From Salinivirgaceae bacterium (GTDB lineage: Bacteria; Bacteroidota; Bacteroidia; Bacteroidales; SZUA-534): DNA of 64,000 bases. The position numbers and the translations under genes were made by a program. The DNA is taken from positions 1 to 64,000 of the forward strand of contig JAGCNL010000044.1 of NCBI GenBank assembly GCA_017645945.1, given 5' to 3'. The first letter of the stretch is position 1, and every line of letters begins with the position of its first letter. Of this stretch, positions 34,984-43,960 are shown in pieces. Below the pieces are notes generated by a model. It saw only the letters and a program-made list of their open reading frames with translations, was not told the origin of the DNA and ran no database searches.

Positions 34984-35106
34984 ATGATTACAACAACTAT
35001 CAGAATCGAATCGTGGCGCCGCAGCGGCCGCCGCTCGATGCAGCAAAACCGTCGTTCCAACATCGCGAAAGCGCCGATAATGGGAATAAGAACTATCAAG
35101 GCGTAA
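34984..35106 (+). CDS. Arginine-rich 40-residue peptide, leader of unit 2
   Basis: Twin of the peptide at 32175: same start MITTTIRIESWRRSGRRSM, with Ser25 for Thr, Gly-Ile at 34-35 and a final Ala. The GC-rich core encoding WRRSGRR could also form an RNA hairpin. It is followed after 203 bases by the ABC ATPase gene, and the gap contains low-complexity repeats. Its role is unknown, as for copy 1. Confidence 0.55.
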   Translation: MITTTIRIESWRRSGRRSMQQNRRSNIAKAPIMGIRTIKA

Positions 35107-35159
35107 TTTAGGCACTAGGCATTAGGCAAAAGTAAATAAACAATTAACTATTAATAATT

Positions 35160-35290
35160 AACAATGAATGAGTTATAGAAGTTGAGAAGGTTGAGGAAGT
35201 TGAGTGAGTTGAGAAAACTAAACCTTCTAAACCGCGAAGCGCTCAACTTTCTAAACCTTGAACTTAAAACTTATAACTTATAACTCAAAC
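35160..35290. repeat. Low-complexity intergenic repeat (TTGAGAAG/AAACCTTC family)
   Basis: A run of GTTGAG/GAAGTTGAG words is followed by CTAAACCTTCTAAACCGCGA and AGCGCTCAAC, then ACTTATAACTTATAAC. The central word recurs at about 60750-60775 as CTAAACCTTCTAAACAGCGA. This is a dispersed intergenic repeat of this genome. Confidence 0.55.
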
Positions 35291-35309
35291 ACTTAAAACT
35301 TTTACAGCA

Positions 35310-35990
35310 ATGATTAAAGTAACAAATCTATCGAAAGTTTTCCGCACAGAGGAAATTGAGACCGTGGCTCTGAACGGCGTGTCGTTCGAAATCAAAGAGG
35401 GCGAGTTTGTGGCCATCATGGGGCCGTCGGGTTGCGGAAAGTCAACACTGATGAATGTTCTGGGATTGCTTGATTCACCGACTGGCGGCTCATATGAACT
35501 GCTTGGCTCGGAAGTGTCGGGGCTGAAGGAGAAGGAGCGCACCAATTTCCGCAAGGGCAACATCGGGTTTGTGTTCCAGAGTTTCAACTTGATTGACGAG
35601 CTGAACGTTTTCGACAACATCGAACTGCCGCTGCGCTATCTGAACATCAGCGCAAACGAGCGCCGCCAGCGCGTTACTGACATTATGAAACGTATGGGCA
35701 TCAGCCATCGTGCAAAGCACTATCCGCAGCAACTCTCTGGTGGTCAGCAGCAGAGGGTGGCCATTGCGCGCGCTGTGGTTGCCAACCCAAAACTGATTCT
35801 GGCCGACGAGCCCACTGGCAACCTTGACTCAAAGAACGGCAAGGAAGTGATGACTCTGCTCACCGAACTCAATGCCGATGGCACAACCATAATCATGGTT
35901 ACACACTCGCCCAAAGACGCTGCGGTTGCACAACGCACCATCAACTTGTTCGACGGTCAGATTGTTTCGGATATTAAAAATGAGTTATAA
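35310..35990 (+). CDS. ABC transporter ATP-binding protein (MacB/LolD type)
   Basis: The 226-residue ATPase has Walker A GPSGCGKST, Q-loop FVFQSFNLI, signature LSGGQQQRVAIARA, Walker B LILADEPTGNLDS and the H-loop His in VTHSPKD. Length and motifs are typical of the MacB/LolD family, which pairs with FtsX-type permeases. It is the second ORF of unit 2, upstream of the second permease, and probably also powers the permease of unit 1. Confidence 0.95.
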   Translation: MIKVTNLSKVFRTEEIETVALNGVSFEIKEGEFVAIMGPSGCGKSTLMNVLGLLDSPTGGSYELLGSEVSGLKEKERTNFRKGNIGFVFQSFNLIDELNVFDNIELPLRYLNISANERRQRVTDIMKRMGISHRAKHYPQQLSGGQQQRVAIARAVVANPKLILADEPTGNLDSKNGKEVMTLLTELNADGTTIIMVTHSPKDAAVAQRTINLFDGQIVSDIKNEL

Positions 35991-36190
35991 GGTGTTGGGT
36001 GTTAGGGATTAGGTGTTAGTCAATTACGAATTACGAACGTAAACAATTAATAATTAACAATGAACAATTAACAATGAGTGGGGCAAATGGTGTGAGGCAT
36101 AAGGTTTCAAAACCAACACCCAATACCCAACACCTGAAACCAAAACCACTCACGCATTCAATTAGTCAATCATTCAATAAATACACTACT

Positions 36191-38626
36191 ATGAATTTCT
36201 TCCGACAAGGCAAAACAACTCGCGCGTCGTTCATAATCAACACTTTGGGAATGGGTGTGGCTATTGCTGCATTTTATATTCTGGCGGTGCAGGTGAATTT
36301 TATGTTCACCTTCAATAAAAATCTGCCCGACTACAAGAATATTTATGCAATGCACGTTCCGCGATTTAACGGCGAAGGCCGAGTGGCAATAATTAACCGA
36401 CCAATGGCCGAGCGGCTCATCAGCGAACTGCCGGAGATTGCCATTGGCGGCGAGTTCGGAACCTGGGGCCCGAGTTCGCACAGTTACAACCTTCAGCCCG
36501 AAGGTGAGCACGGAAGCGCCGAGAACGGTTTCCCTCGCAATATGAGCGCCCAAACAGCTCTGGTCACAAAAGCGGGCGTTGAAATGTTTGGCTACGAGTT
36601 TCTACAAGGCTCGTGGGCCGCTATGGAGGGCGATGACCGCCGACTGGCCATTTCGGAGTCGATGGCGGAGAAGTTTGGTCTGCAAGTGGGCGACATTGTT
36701 CAGGAAAACGCCGACCGCGGCAAGCGTATGTGCGAGGTGGTGGCCATCTTCAAAGACGTGCCCAAGAACACTGACCTTGAGCAATTCGACATTTTGTGCG
36801 ACATCGGCAACGTGTGCATCGATGACTGGAGTGAGGGCAGTTTCACCTACTTTGTGAAACCCGCCGCCGGACTCACGCCCGAAGACCTTGTCCGTGCCGC
36901 CGACGCCCGTCTGCGCCGCGCCTTGACCGAGGACGGATTCTTCCCCGAATGGTTTGGAAAAGCAGAGAGCGACAAGGACGTTGAAGAGAGTATGGAAATG
37001 ATTAATGTCAAATTCACACCCATTGCCGACATCTATTTCTCGCAAATCGGGACGAACTATATGCGCAAGGGCAACAAGGGTATGGCCTACGGATGGATTG
37101 CAATTGCGCTGTTGATTCTGTTTGTCGCCATAATCAACTATGTGAATATGTTTTTTGCGCTGGTGCCAGTAAAAATGCGCGGCATCAACACACGCAAGAT
37201 TTTGGGCAGCAGTCGCGCAAGCCTGACGGCGAGCGTTGTTTCCGAAGCTGTGGCTATGACGGCGGTGTCGATTGCGCTGGCGGTTGTGCTGGTACTTATA
37301 ATGCAAAACACAACGTACTCGGGGTTAATGTATTGCAGTGTTTCGATAGTCCGAAACGCAGGTGTGGCCTTGCTTTGCGGCATCGGCGCTATTGTGGTGG
37401 CCATCGGGTCGAGCCTTTATCCGGCGCTCTACATCACATCGTTTGAGCCGGCTTTTGCGCTCAAGGCGAATTTCGGCGCAAGCCAAACAGGGAAAACAAT
37501 GCGCTATGCTCTTGTAATGGTGCAGTTTACGGTGGCCATCGGGTTCATTATTATGACGATTTTTGTCGATATTCAAAACCGATTCCTTCAGAAACACGAT
37601 ATGGGCTTCGACCGCGAGAACATTGTGGTGGCACACGTGTCGAACAAGGTGGGCGAAGAGGCGGCCACTGTTGCGTCGGCTTTGAAACAGAACCCGCAGG
37701 TGAAAGATGTGGCCTGGGGCGACGGCAACGGGTTGGTGTCGTGGGGCAGTATGTCGTGGGGCAGAATGATTGACGGCAATCAATGTCAATGGGAAGTGTA
37801 TCCGTGCTCGTGGAATATGCTTGATTTTCTGGGAATTGTTATTGTGGAAGGTCGCAACTTCACGCAGGCCGACGAGCAGACCGAGAACGGTGTGTTCATC
37901 TTCAACGAGACGGCCCGCAATCAGTACAACTTCACACCTGGAAAATTGGTGCCCGGACACACAGAAAAAGATGCCGAGATTGTCGGTATCTGCAAAGATT
38001 TCAACGCATGGCCAATGCAGCATGCTATCAGGCCGTACTGCTTCTACGTTTGGAGCGAGAAGAACAGATGGCGTCCTTGCACAACTCTGCTGGTACGCAC
38101 AATCAAGGGAGCTGACATAAGCGAGGTTTTCAAGCACATTGAGCAAACTGTTATGAACTTCGACGAAACACTCACCACCGAGGACATCAACGTGCGTCTG
38201 TTTGACAACGATTTGCAGCAATTTTACAGCCACTCCGAAAGATTCGCGCAATTGACTCGTTTGCTGTCGATTATCACCATCATCATTGCGCTGCTGGGCG
38301 TGTTCGGACTGGTGCTTTTCGAAACCGAGTACCGCCGCAAGGAGATTGGCATCCGTCGCGTGAACGGCGCCACCATTGCCGATGTTCTGCGAATGTTCAA
38401 CCGCCGCTACGTGCTGATTGTATTGGCTTGCTTTGGCATTGCCGCCCCTGTCAGCTATGTGGTTATTGTCACCTATCTGCAACAATTCGCCTATCGCACG
38501 GCCATCCACTGGTGGGTGTTTGTTGTGGCACTCGTGGCCGTAATGGTTGTCACGGTGGCCATTGTAACGCTGCGCTCACTACGCGCCGCCACTTGCAATC
38601 CAGTTGAATCGTTGAGGAGTGAGTAA
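36191..38626 (+). CDS. FtsX/MacB-type ABC transporter permease
   Basis: This 811-residue protein starts at ATG 36191 (MNFFRQGKTTRASFIINTLG). A longer in-frame start at 36074 would add a low-complexity stretch that is clearly intergenic. The layout matches the unit 1 permease: N-terminal helix, periplasmic domain, FtsX block (LLILFVAIINYVNMFFALV), second periplasmic domain and C-terminal FtsX block ending ATCNPVESLRSE. The two permeases are only distantly alike. They could form a heterodimer around the ATPase dimer. The unit ends at the terminator at 38683. Confidence 0.9.
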   Translation: MNFFRQGKTTRASFIINTLGMGVAIAAFYILAVQVNFMFTFNKNLPDYKNIYAMHVPRFNGEGRVAIINRPMAERLISELPEIAIGGEFGTWGPSSHSYNLQPEGEHGSAENGFPRNMSAQTALVTKAGVEMFGYEFLQGSWAAMEGDDRRLAISESMAEKFGLQVGDIVQENADRGKRMCEVVAIFKDVPKNTDLEQFDILCDIGNVCIDDWSEGSFTYFVKPAAGLTPEDLVRAADARLRRALTEDGFFPEWFGKAESDKDVEESMEMINVKFTPIADIYFSQIGTNYMRKGNKGMAYGWIAIALLILFVAIINYVNMFFALVPVKMRGINTRKILGSSRASLTASVVSEAVAMTAVSIALAVVLVLIMQNTTYSGLMYCSVSIVRNAGVALLCGIGAIVVAIGSSLYPALYITSFEPAFALKANFGASQTGKTMRYALVMVQFTVAIGFIIMTIFVDIQNRFLQKHDMGFDRENIVVAHVSNKVGEEAATVASALKQNPQVKDVAWGDGNGLVSWGSMSWGRMIDGNQCQWEVYPCSWNMLDFLGIVIVEGRNFTQADEQTENGVFIFNETARNQYNFTPGKLVPGHTEKDAEIVGICKDFNAWPMQHAIRPYCFYVWSEKNRWRPCTTLLVRTIKGADISEVFKHIEQTVMNFDETLTTEDINVRLFDNDLQQFYSHSERFAQLTRLLSIITIIIALLGVFGLVLFETEYRRKEIGIRRVNGATIADVLRMFNRRYVLIVLACFGIAAPVSYVVIVTYLQQFAYRTAIHWWVFVVALVAVMVVTVAIVTLRSLRAATCNPVESLRSE

Positions 38627-38682
38627 CTGAAATATTTAGGCTGTTGACAGCCGAATTTTGAAACAATTAACCATTGTGTCGG

Positions 38683-38722
38683 TCCCGGACGGAAATTCAG
38701 GTTTCTGTTCGGGATTTTTTTT
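38683..38722 (+). terminator. Intrinsic terminator of permease unit 2
   Basis: Imperfect stem TCCCGGACGGAAA/TTTCTGTTCGGGA followed by eight T residues. Confidence 0.75.
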
Positions 38723-38783
38723 GTGGGGTGGGGCGGAAATCGGAATTATCGCGAAAAAAACAACCACAAAAGCCCAAAAACGC

Positions 38784-38791
38784 TATTTTTA
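38784..38791 (+). promoter_or_regulatory. Putative -7 element of the SGNH-MBOAT operon
   Basis: TATTTTTA, 7 of 8 to TAnnTTTG, 11 bases before the ATG, implying a very short leader. Confidence 0.4.
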
Positions 38792-38801
38792 GCCCGATTT
38801 T

Positions 38802-40034
38802 ATGCGCCGATTGGTTTTATCATCGATTTTCGTCATCAGCAGTCTGGCGGCTGCCGCGCAGTTCACCGTGTTGCCGTTCAGCCCCGACACCTTTGTTGTT
38901 GCCGACCGCAGCCGCAATCTGATTGAATTGCATGACACCGCGGCTTGGCAGCGGTTTGGCAGCAAACTGGCGGCCTGCACCGAAAGCGATACCGCCCGCG
39001 TGAGCATTGTCCACATCGGCGACTCGCACCTTCAGGCCGACATTTTCTCTGGCGAGATGCGGCGCTGTCTGCACAAAATGACGGGGCGGCTACAACCCTC
39101 GCGCGGCCTGTTTTTCCCCTATGCCATGGCAAAAACCAACAACCCGACCAACTATCGCGTGAACTGGCGTGGCGAGTGGACTTGCCACAAGTCAACCGAG
39201 AAAGATGGAGGCACGTTAGGCTTGACCGGAATGAGCGCTACCGTCAGCAGCGACACAGCGTATCTGACTGTTAAAGTTTACGATAGCGAGTTCGGCTTTT
39301 ATGGAGGAACGCATTTGCAGATGTTTGCCGAAATAGGCTCCACAAATTTTGAACCCGAAATTCTTTACCCCGATGGTGCTGAAATTGAGAGTATTAACAT
39401 TCTGTCGCAAAGCATTGTCTGGAATCTGCATTGTCACACTGATTCGGTGGCCATCGGTTTCCGCCAGAAAAACGCTGACCAGCAATCGTTTACCCTTTAC
39501 GGACTCAACTTGTTCGATGCCGAAGGTGTTGAATACCACGCTGCCGGCGTGAACGGTGCGCGAGTGTCGTCGTATCTGAAATGCGAGCGATTTACGGCTC
39601 AGCTTGCCGCCTTACATCCTGATTTAGTGATAGTTTCGTTGGGCACCAATGACTCGTATATGCAACGTTTTGACAGCACGGTTTTTGCCGCGCAACTCGA
39701 AAAACTGGTAACGGAAATCCGCACCGCACAGCCAGGTTGCGCTATTCTGCTCACCACGCCTGGCAGTAACAAACTATCCAGCAGACCGAATATGAACGCC
39801 GTGACTTGCGCCATAACAATCTGTCGCGAAGCTAAAAAGCTGAACTGTAGCGTCTGGAACTTCAACGCCATTATGGGAGCGCCTAAAAAAATCGGCCTTT
39901 GGAACGATGCTGGACTGATAGCTTCTGATTATGTGCACCTTACGCGTGCCGGCTACAGATTCCAGGCGCATCTGCTGGTGGAGGCGTTATTATCAGGCAC
40001 ATTTTGGCCAACAGACTCATTAATTGATAATTAA
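38802..40034 (+). CDS. Secreted SGNH/GDSL-family hydrolase (O-acetylesterase or acetyltransferase partner)
   Basis: The 410-residue protein has a signal peptide (cleavage after about residue 19, AAAAQ). SGNH block I is HIGDSHLQAD (Ser75), block III SLGTNDSY, and block V DYVHLTRAGY with the catalytic Asp and His. It lies 11 bases before an MBOAT acyltransferase gene. SGNH-MBOAT pairs O-acetylate exported polymers such as alginate, cellulose or peptidoglycan (PatA/PatB type), with the MBOAT moving acetyl across the membrane. Which polymer is modified here cannot be told. Confidence 0.85.
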   Translation: MRRLVLSSIFVISSLAAAAQFTVLPFSPDTFVVADRSRNLIELHDTAAWQRFGSKLAACTESDTARVSIVHIGDSHLQADIFSGEMRRCLHKMTGRLQPSRGLFFPYAMAKTNNPTNYRVNWRGEWTCHKSTEKDGGTLGLTGMSATVSSDTAYLTVKVYDSEFGFYGGTHLQMFAEIGSTNFEPEILYPDGAEIESINILSQSIVWNLHCHTDSVAIGFRQKNADQQSFTLYGLNLFDAEGVEYHAAGVNGARVSSYLKCERFTAQLAALHPDLVIVSLGTNDSYMQRFDSTVFAAQLEKLVTEIRTAQPGCAILLTTPGSNKLSSRPNMNAVTCAITICREAKKLNCSVWNFNAIMGAPKKIGLWNDAGLIASDYVHLTRAGYRFQAHLLVEALLSGTFWPTDSLIDN

Positions 40035-40045
40035 CCCGCACCGCA

Positions 40046-41533
40046 ATGATAAATTGGTTACAGTTCGACGCGAGTCATCCGCTGCTTTTCACAAGGCCGT
40101 CATTCTGGATTTTCTTTGTTGTGGTTTTTGCGGTCTTCTGCTTGATACATAGTAAGTTGAAATGGCGCAGTGTGTGGCTTTTGGCTGCCAGCTTGTTCTT
40201 CTATTACAAATCAAGTGGATTCTACTTTATCTTGCTGATATTGTCGGTGTTAGCCAATTATGGTTTTGGCCGCGCCATTGCCGCCAACCGCACCACGGGC
40301 AAGCGTTGGCTGGCCGCAGCCGTTGTTTTCAACCTTGCTTGGCTCGTCTATTATAAATATGTGTATCTGTTCGCTGGCTGGTTCACACAACTCACGGGCG
40401 TCAGTGTCAGCGTTCACGACTGGCTGGGCGACAGCCTGCAAGCCATTGTCAGCGGCCGTCCGCAGGTGTCGGACATTGTGCTGCCTGTCGGAATTTCGTT
40501 TTTCACATTCCAGGCCATCAGTTACGGAACCGACATCTATCGCCGTAAGATAGAGCCACTTACAAGCATTTTCGACTTTGGATTCTATCTGACGTTTTTC
40601 CCGCAGTTGGTGGCTGGCCCTATTGTCCGCGCCGCCGATTTTGTGCCGCAAATCAGCCGTCCCTTCTTCCTCTATCGCGAGGAATTTGGACAGGGTTTGT
40701 TCTTCATACTCAATGGTTTAGTCAAGAAGATAATCGTCGCCGACTACATTTCGGTGAATTTTGTCGACCGCATTTTCGACACTCCGACGCTCTATTCGGG
40801 ATTCGAGAATCTGCTGGGCGTATATGGCTATGCCATACAGATTTACTGCGATTTTTCGGGCTACACCGATATCGCCATCGGTATTGCCCTTTGGATGGGG
40901 TTCCGCTTGAGCCTGAACTTCAATTCGCCCTACAAGGCCGACTGCCCAACCGATTTCTGGCGGAGGTGGCATATTTCGCTGTCGTCGTGGTTGCGTGACT
41001 ATCTCTACATCCCGCTCGGGGGCAACCGCAAGGGCCGCGTGCGCACTTACATCAACCTGTTTTTGGTGATGCTGATTGGCGGACTCTGGCACGGCGCCAA
41101 CCTGAAATTTGTGCTTTGGGGCGCGTTGCATGGACTGTATCTTGTTATAGACAAGCTGTTTAAATCGATATTCGGCAAAAATGAGAGGCTTCGTCCGCTT
41201 AAAATATTCCTGACATTCAATGTGGTGGCCTTCACTTGGATTGTGTTCCGCGCCGACTCGCTGACTACTGCCAACGAGATTCTGAATCAGATATTTACAA
41301 ACTTCAACGCCATCCATATTGGTGAATATCTGGCGGCTTACTGGCAGATTGTTGCCGTGATGGTTGCAACATATATAATCCACTGGCTGCCAGATGGTTG
41401 GAAAAACTGGTACCGCGGTCGGTTTGTTGTGATGCCGATGTGGCTACAGGTGGTCCTGACAGTTGTGACGGTGTTTGTGCTTGTGCAGTTCAGCCAGTCT
41501 GGTCTGCAGCCGTTCATCTATTTCCAATTCTGA
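40046..41533 (+). CDS. MBOAT-family membrane O-acyltransferase (AlgI/PatA-like)
   Basis: This 495-residue polytopic membrane protein has at least ten hydrophobic segments. MBOAT signatures are present: LPVGISFFTFQAISY, FFPQLVAGPIVRA, CDFSGYTDIAIG, DFWRRWHISLSSWLRDYLYIPLGG-type loop and the catalytic His in GGLWHGAN. It matches AlgI/PatA proteins that donate acetyl groups from the cytoplasm to an exported polysaccharide. It forms an operon with the SGNH gene upstream. Confidence 0.93.
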   Translation: MINWLQFDASHPLLFTRPSFWIFFVVVFAVFCLIHSKLKWRSVWLLAASLFFYYKSSGFYFILLILSVLANYGFGRAIAANRTTGKRWLAAAVVFNLAWLVYYKYVYLFAGWFTQLTGVSVSVHDWLGDSLQAIVSGRPQVSDIVLPVGISFFTFQAISYGTDIYRRKIEPLTSIFDFGFYLTFFPQLVAGPIVRAADFVPQISRPFFLYREEFGQGLFFILNGLVKKIIVADYISVNFVDRIFDTPTLYSGFENLLGVYGYAIQIYCDFSGYTDIAIGIALWMGFRLSLNFNSPYKADCPTDFWRRWHISLSSWLRDYLYIPLGGNRKGRVRTYINLFLVMLIGGLWHGANLKFVLWGALHGLYLVIDKLFKSIFGKNERLRPLKIFLTFNVVAFTWIVFRADSLTTANEILNQIFTNFNAIHIGEYLAAYWQIVAVMVATYIIHWLPDGWKNWYRGRFVVMPMWLQVVLTVVTVFVLVQFSQSGLQPFIYFQF

Positions 41534-41642
41534 TTGGGCGGCATTCGAAAGTTAAATCATAAATTGTTGCTTACTTGCCCAATTCAAAAAAATAAATGTA
41601 AATTGCACCATTATTTAATAATCACTAAATAACTACTTTAAA

Positions 41643-43613
41643 ATGGTTAAAAAACTTTTTTCATTGACAATTCTTGCTTGCTCAGCAGTGGGGCTTATGG
41701 CTCAACCTGCGGGTGGCAAAAAAATTAGCGACGAGCTTATCGGCATCTTTTTCGAGGACATCAGTTCGTCAGCCGACGGCGGATTGAGTGCCGAGCTGGT
41801 TCAGAATGGCTCGTTTGAGTACAACCCGTCGGAGCGCGACGGATGGGGTGCTGCAACGGCCTGGAAAACAGTCCGCCCGGGCCACTCGCTCGGTTACATT
41901 GAGCCGAAGCAGATTGACCCGCTCAACGAGAACAACCCCAACTACATGCGCATTCAGATTGAGCGTGTGGGCCACTTCTACGATTTTAATGGCTGGACAG
42001 GCATCGGTATTCAGAACGATGGTTTCGACGGCATGCGCGTGGCTGGTAATGCCAAATTCGATTTCTCAGCCTTCTTGCGCAACCCTGATGGCGTTGACAA
42101 AGAGGTGCGTGTGGCTTTGGTAGTTCCCGGACGCGGCTGGCGCAGCCAACCAACTGCCATTCTCGACACTACTTTCAAGGTAACTGGTAAGGATTGGAAA
42201 AAATATGAGTTCACACTTACCACAAAACAGGCTTGCGACAGCGCTTGCCTGCAAATTTTGGCTCTCGGTGTCGGTGAAATCGACATTGATATGATTTCGC
42301 TTATGCCGCAGGATACTTACAAAGGTCACGGCATGCGTAAGGATTTGGCACAGGCTCTGGCCGACCTTAATCCGAAGTTTATGCGCTTCCCTGGCGGATG
42401 CGTTGTGCATGGCGGTGGCGATGGTTTCTGGAACACATATATGTGGAAAAACACTGTTGGTCCGCGCGAGCAGCGTAAGGCTCAGAAGAACACCTGGGGC
42501 TACCATCAGTCGCTCACGATTGGCTACTACGAGTATTTCCAGTTCTGCGAAGATCTTGGTATGCAGCCGGTTCCAATTCTGCCTTGCGGTGTCAACTGCC
42601 AGGGCTCGAATGGTGGCTGGAACATGTATCCAACTCAGGCTCAGGACGCTTGCCCGATGGAAGATATGGAACAATGGACACAAGATGCTCTCGACCTGAT
42701 TGAATGGGCCAATGGCGACGCTTCAACCAAATGGGGCAAAGTCCGCGCCGATGCCGGCCACCCAGCACCGTTCAATCTCAAATATTTGGGATTGGGCAAC
42801 GAGGAGAAAATCTCGCCCGAATTTGAGGAGCGCTTTAAATATATGTATAACAAGATTAAGGCTAAATATCCTGATATTGTGATTGTTGGAACTGCAGGTC
42901 CTGGTTCGCACGCTGATAATCCTGACTATAAGAACGGCTGGCGTATTGCAGAGGAAGTTGGTCTGCCAATCATCGATGAGCACTACTACGAGCCGCGCGA
43001 TTACTTCTTGAACAACCGTCAGTACGACAACTATCCGCGCAACCGCAAGACCAAAGTTTATCTTGGCGAGTATGCAGCAAAGGATAAAAAGCTGATTGAT
43101 GCTTTGGCTGAAGGTCTTTATCTGCTTCATGTTGAGCAAAATGGCGATGTCGTGGTTATGACATCGTACGCACCGCTTTTCGCTCGCAAAGGCGCAACCA
43201 ACTGGAACCCGGATTTGATTTATTTCGATAACGAAAAGCCTTATCTGACTTGCAGCTACTACGTTCAGCAGATGTTCGGTCAGTCGAGCGGCGACTATTA
43301 CTACGGCGATTGCGTGAAACTGGCTGGCGACAACAAACACGCTGGGCAGTCGGTTGTTCTTAACACCAAAACACGCACTCTCTACGTGAAGATTTGCAAC
43401 GCAAGTTCAAGCACCGTTCAGGCCAACATCGACCTGTCGCGTTTCAAAATCAAACCCGACGCTCAGAAAACCACTCTGTCGGGCAACCCGAACGATGAGA
43501 ACAACTACGAGCGTCAGCCGATTATCCCTGTAAAGGAAAATGTTGCGCTCAAGGCGAAATTCACCGAGAAGATTGATCCGTACTCATTCATTATGTGGAC
43601 GATACAACTCTAG
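41643..43613 (+). CDS. Secreted alpha-L-arabinofuranosidase (GH51)
   Basis: This 656-residue enzyme has a signal peptide (MVKKLFSLTILACSAVGLMA). GH51 landmarks are the N-terminal LIGIFFEDISSSADGGLSAELVQNGSFEY, split here around the catalytic frame, a carbohydrate-binding beta domain, the acid/base Glu in LGLGNEE (about 382), the nucleophile Glu in YLGEYAA (about 476) and RFPGGCV. It removes terminal arabinose from arabinoxylan or arabinan outside the cytoplasm. It stands alone, not in a polysaccharide utilisation locus. Confidence 0.93.
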   Translation: MVKKLFSLTILACSAVGLMAQPAGGKKISDELIGIFFEDISSSADGGLSAELVQNGSFEYNPSERDGWGAATAWKTVRPGHSLGYIEPKQIDPLNENNPNYMRIQIERVGHFYDFNGWTGIGIQNDGFDGMRVAGNAKFDFSAFLRNPDGVDKEVRVALVVPGRGWRSQPTAILDTTFKVTGKDWKKYEFTLTTKQACDSACLQILALGVGEIDIDMISLMPQDTYKGHGMRKDLAQALADLNPKFMRFPGGCVVHGGGDGFWNTYMWKNTVGPREQRKAQKNTWGYHQSLTIGYYEYFQFCEDLGMQPVPILPCGVNCQGSNGGWNMYPTQAQDACPMEDMEQWTQDALDLIEWANGDASTKWGKVRADAGHPAPFNLKYLGLGNEEKISPEFEERFKYMYNKIKAKYPDIVIVGTAGPGSHADNPDYKNGWRIAEEVGLPIIDEHYYEPRDYFLNNRQYDNYPRNRKTKVYLGEYAAKDKKLIDALAEGLYLLHVEQNGDVVVMTSYAPLFARKGATNWNPDLIYFDNEKPYLTCSYYVQQMFGQSSGDYYYGDCVKLAGDNKHAGQSVVLNTKTRTLYVKICNASSSTVQANIDLSRFKIKPDAQKTTLSGNPNDENNYERQPIIPVKENVALKAKFTEKIDPYSFIMWTIQL

Positions 43614-43647
43614 AATTTGAATGCCTAAATTGAAATTATGATAGAAG

Positions 43648-43679
43648 AAGGGCGGACAACATCCGCCTTTCTTTTTTTT
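43648..43679 (+). terminator. Intrinsic terminator of the GH51 gene
   Basis: GGCGGA/TCCGCC stem with a short loop and a T-run ending at 43679. Confidence 0.85.
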
Positions 43680-43775
43680 GTGCAATGGGATTCCGTCAGT
43701 TGAAAATATTTGCAATATCATTTACAGTCGTCTGCGCTTTTTCATATTGATGTCAGTTTTGAACCGAAAAAAGTG

Positions 43776-43783
43776 TATATTTG
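43776..43783 (+). promoter_or_regulatory. -7 promoter element of tRNA-Leu
   Basis: TATATTTG, a perfect match, 15 bases before the tRNA. Confidence 0.65.
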
Positions 43784-43798
43784 CACCGCTTTTTTGCC

Positions 43799-43880
43799 GC
43801 GGGTGTGGCGTAATTGGTAGCCGCGCTAGACTTAGGATCTAGTGCCGTGAGGCGTGGGGGTTCGAGTCCCTTCATCCGCA
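43799..43880 (+). tRNA. tRNA-Leu (anticodon TAG)
   Basis: This 82-base type II tRNA has acceptor GCGGGTG/CATCCGC, D-loop TAATTGGTAG, anticodon arm CTAGA-CTTAGGA-TCTAG (TAG, reading CTA), a long variable arm and T-loop GTTCGAGTC. CCA is not encoded. Confidence 0.95.
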
Positions 43881-43888
43881 CAGTTCTC

Positions 43889-43921
43889 AACCGCCTTCCG
43901 TCGATACGGTGGCGGTTTTTT
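43889..43921 (+). terminator. Intrinsic terminator after tRNA-Leu
   Basis: AACCGCC/GGCGGTT stem with an inner CCGT/ACGG stem and a T-run. Confidence 0.8.
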
Positions 43922-43960
43922 AAATTTTTATCTGGATAAAACTCTCAAAAAAGAGAAACA

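Noticed and set aside
37325..38509. Minus-strand ORF of almost 400 codons
   Set aside because: It is a shadow of the FtsX permease on the plus strand and encodes a His/Asn-rich sequence with no family signature.
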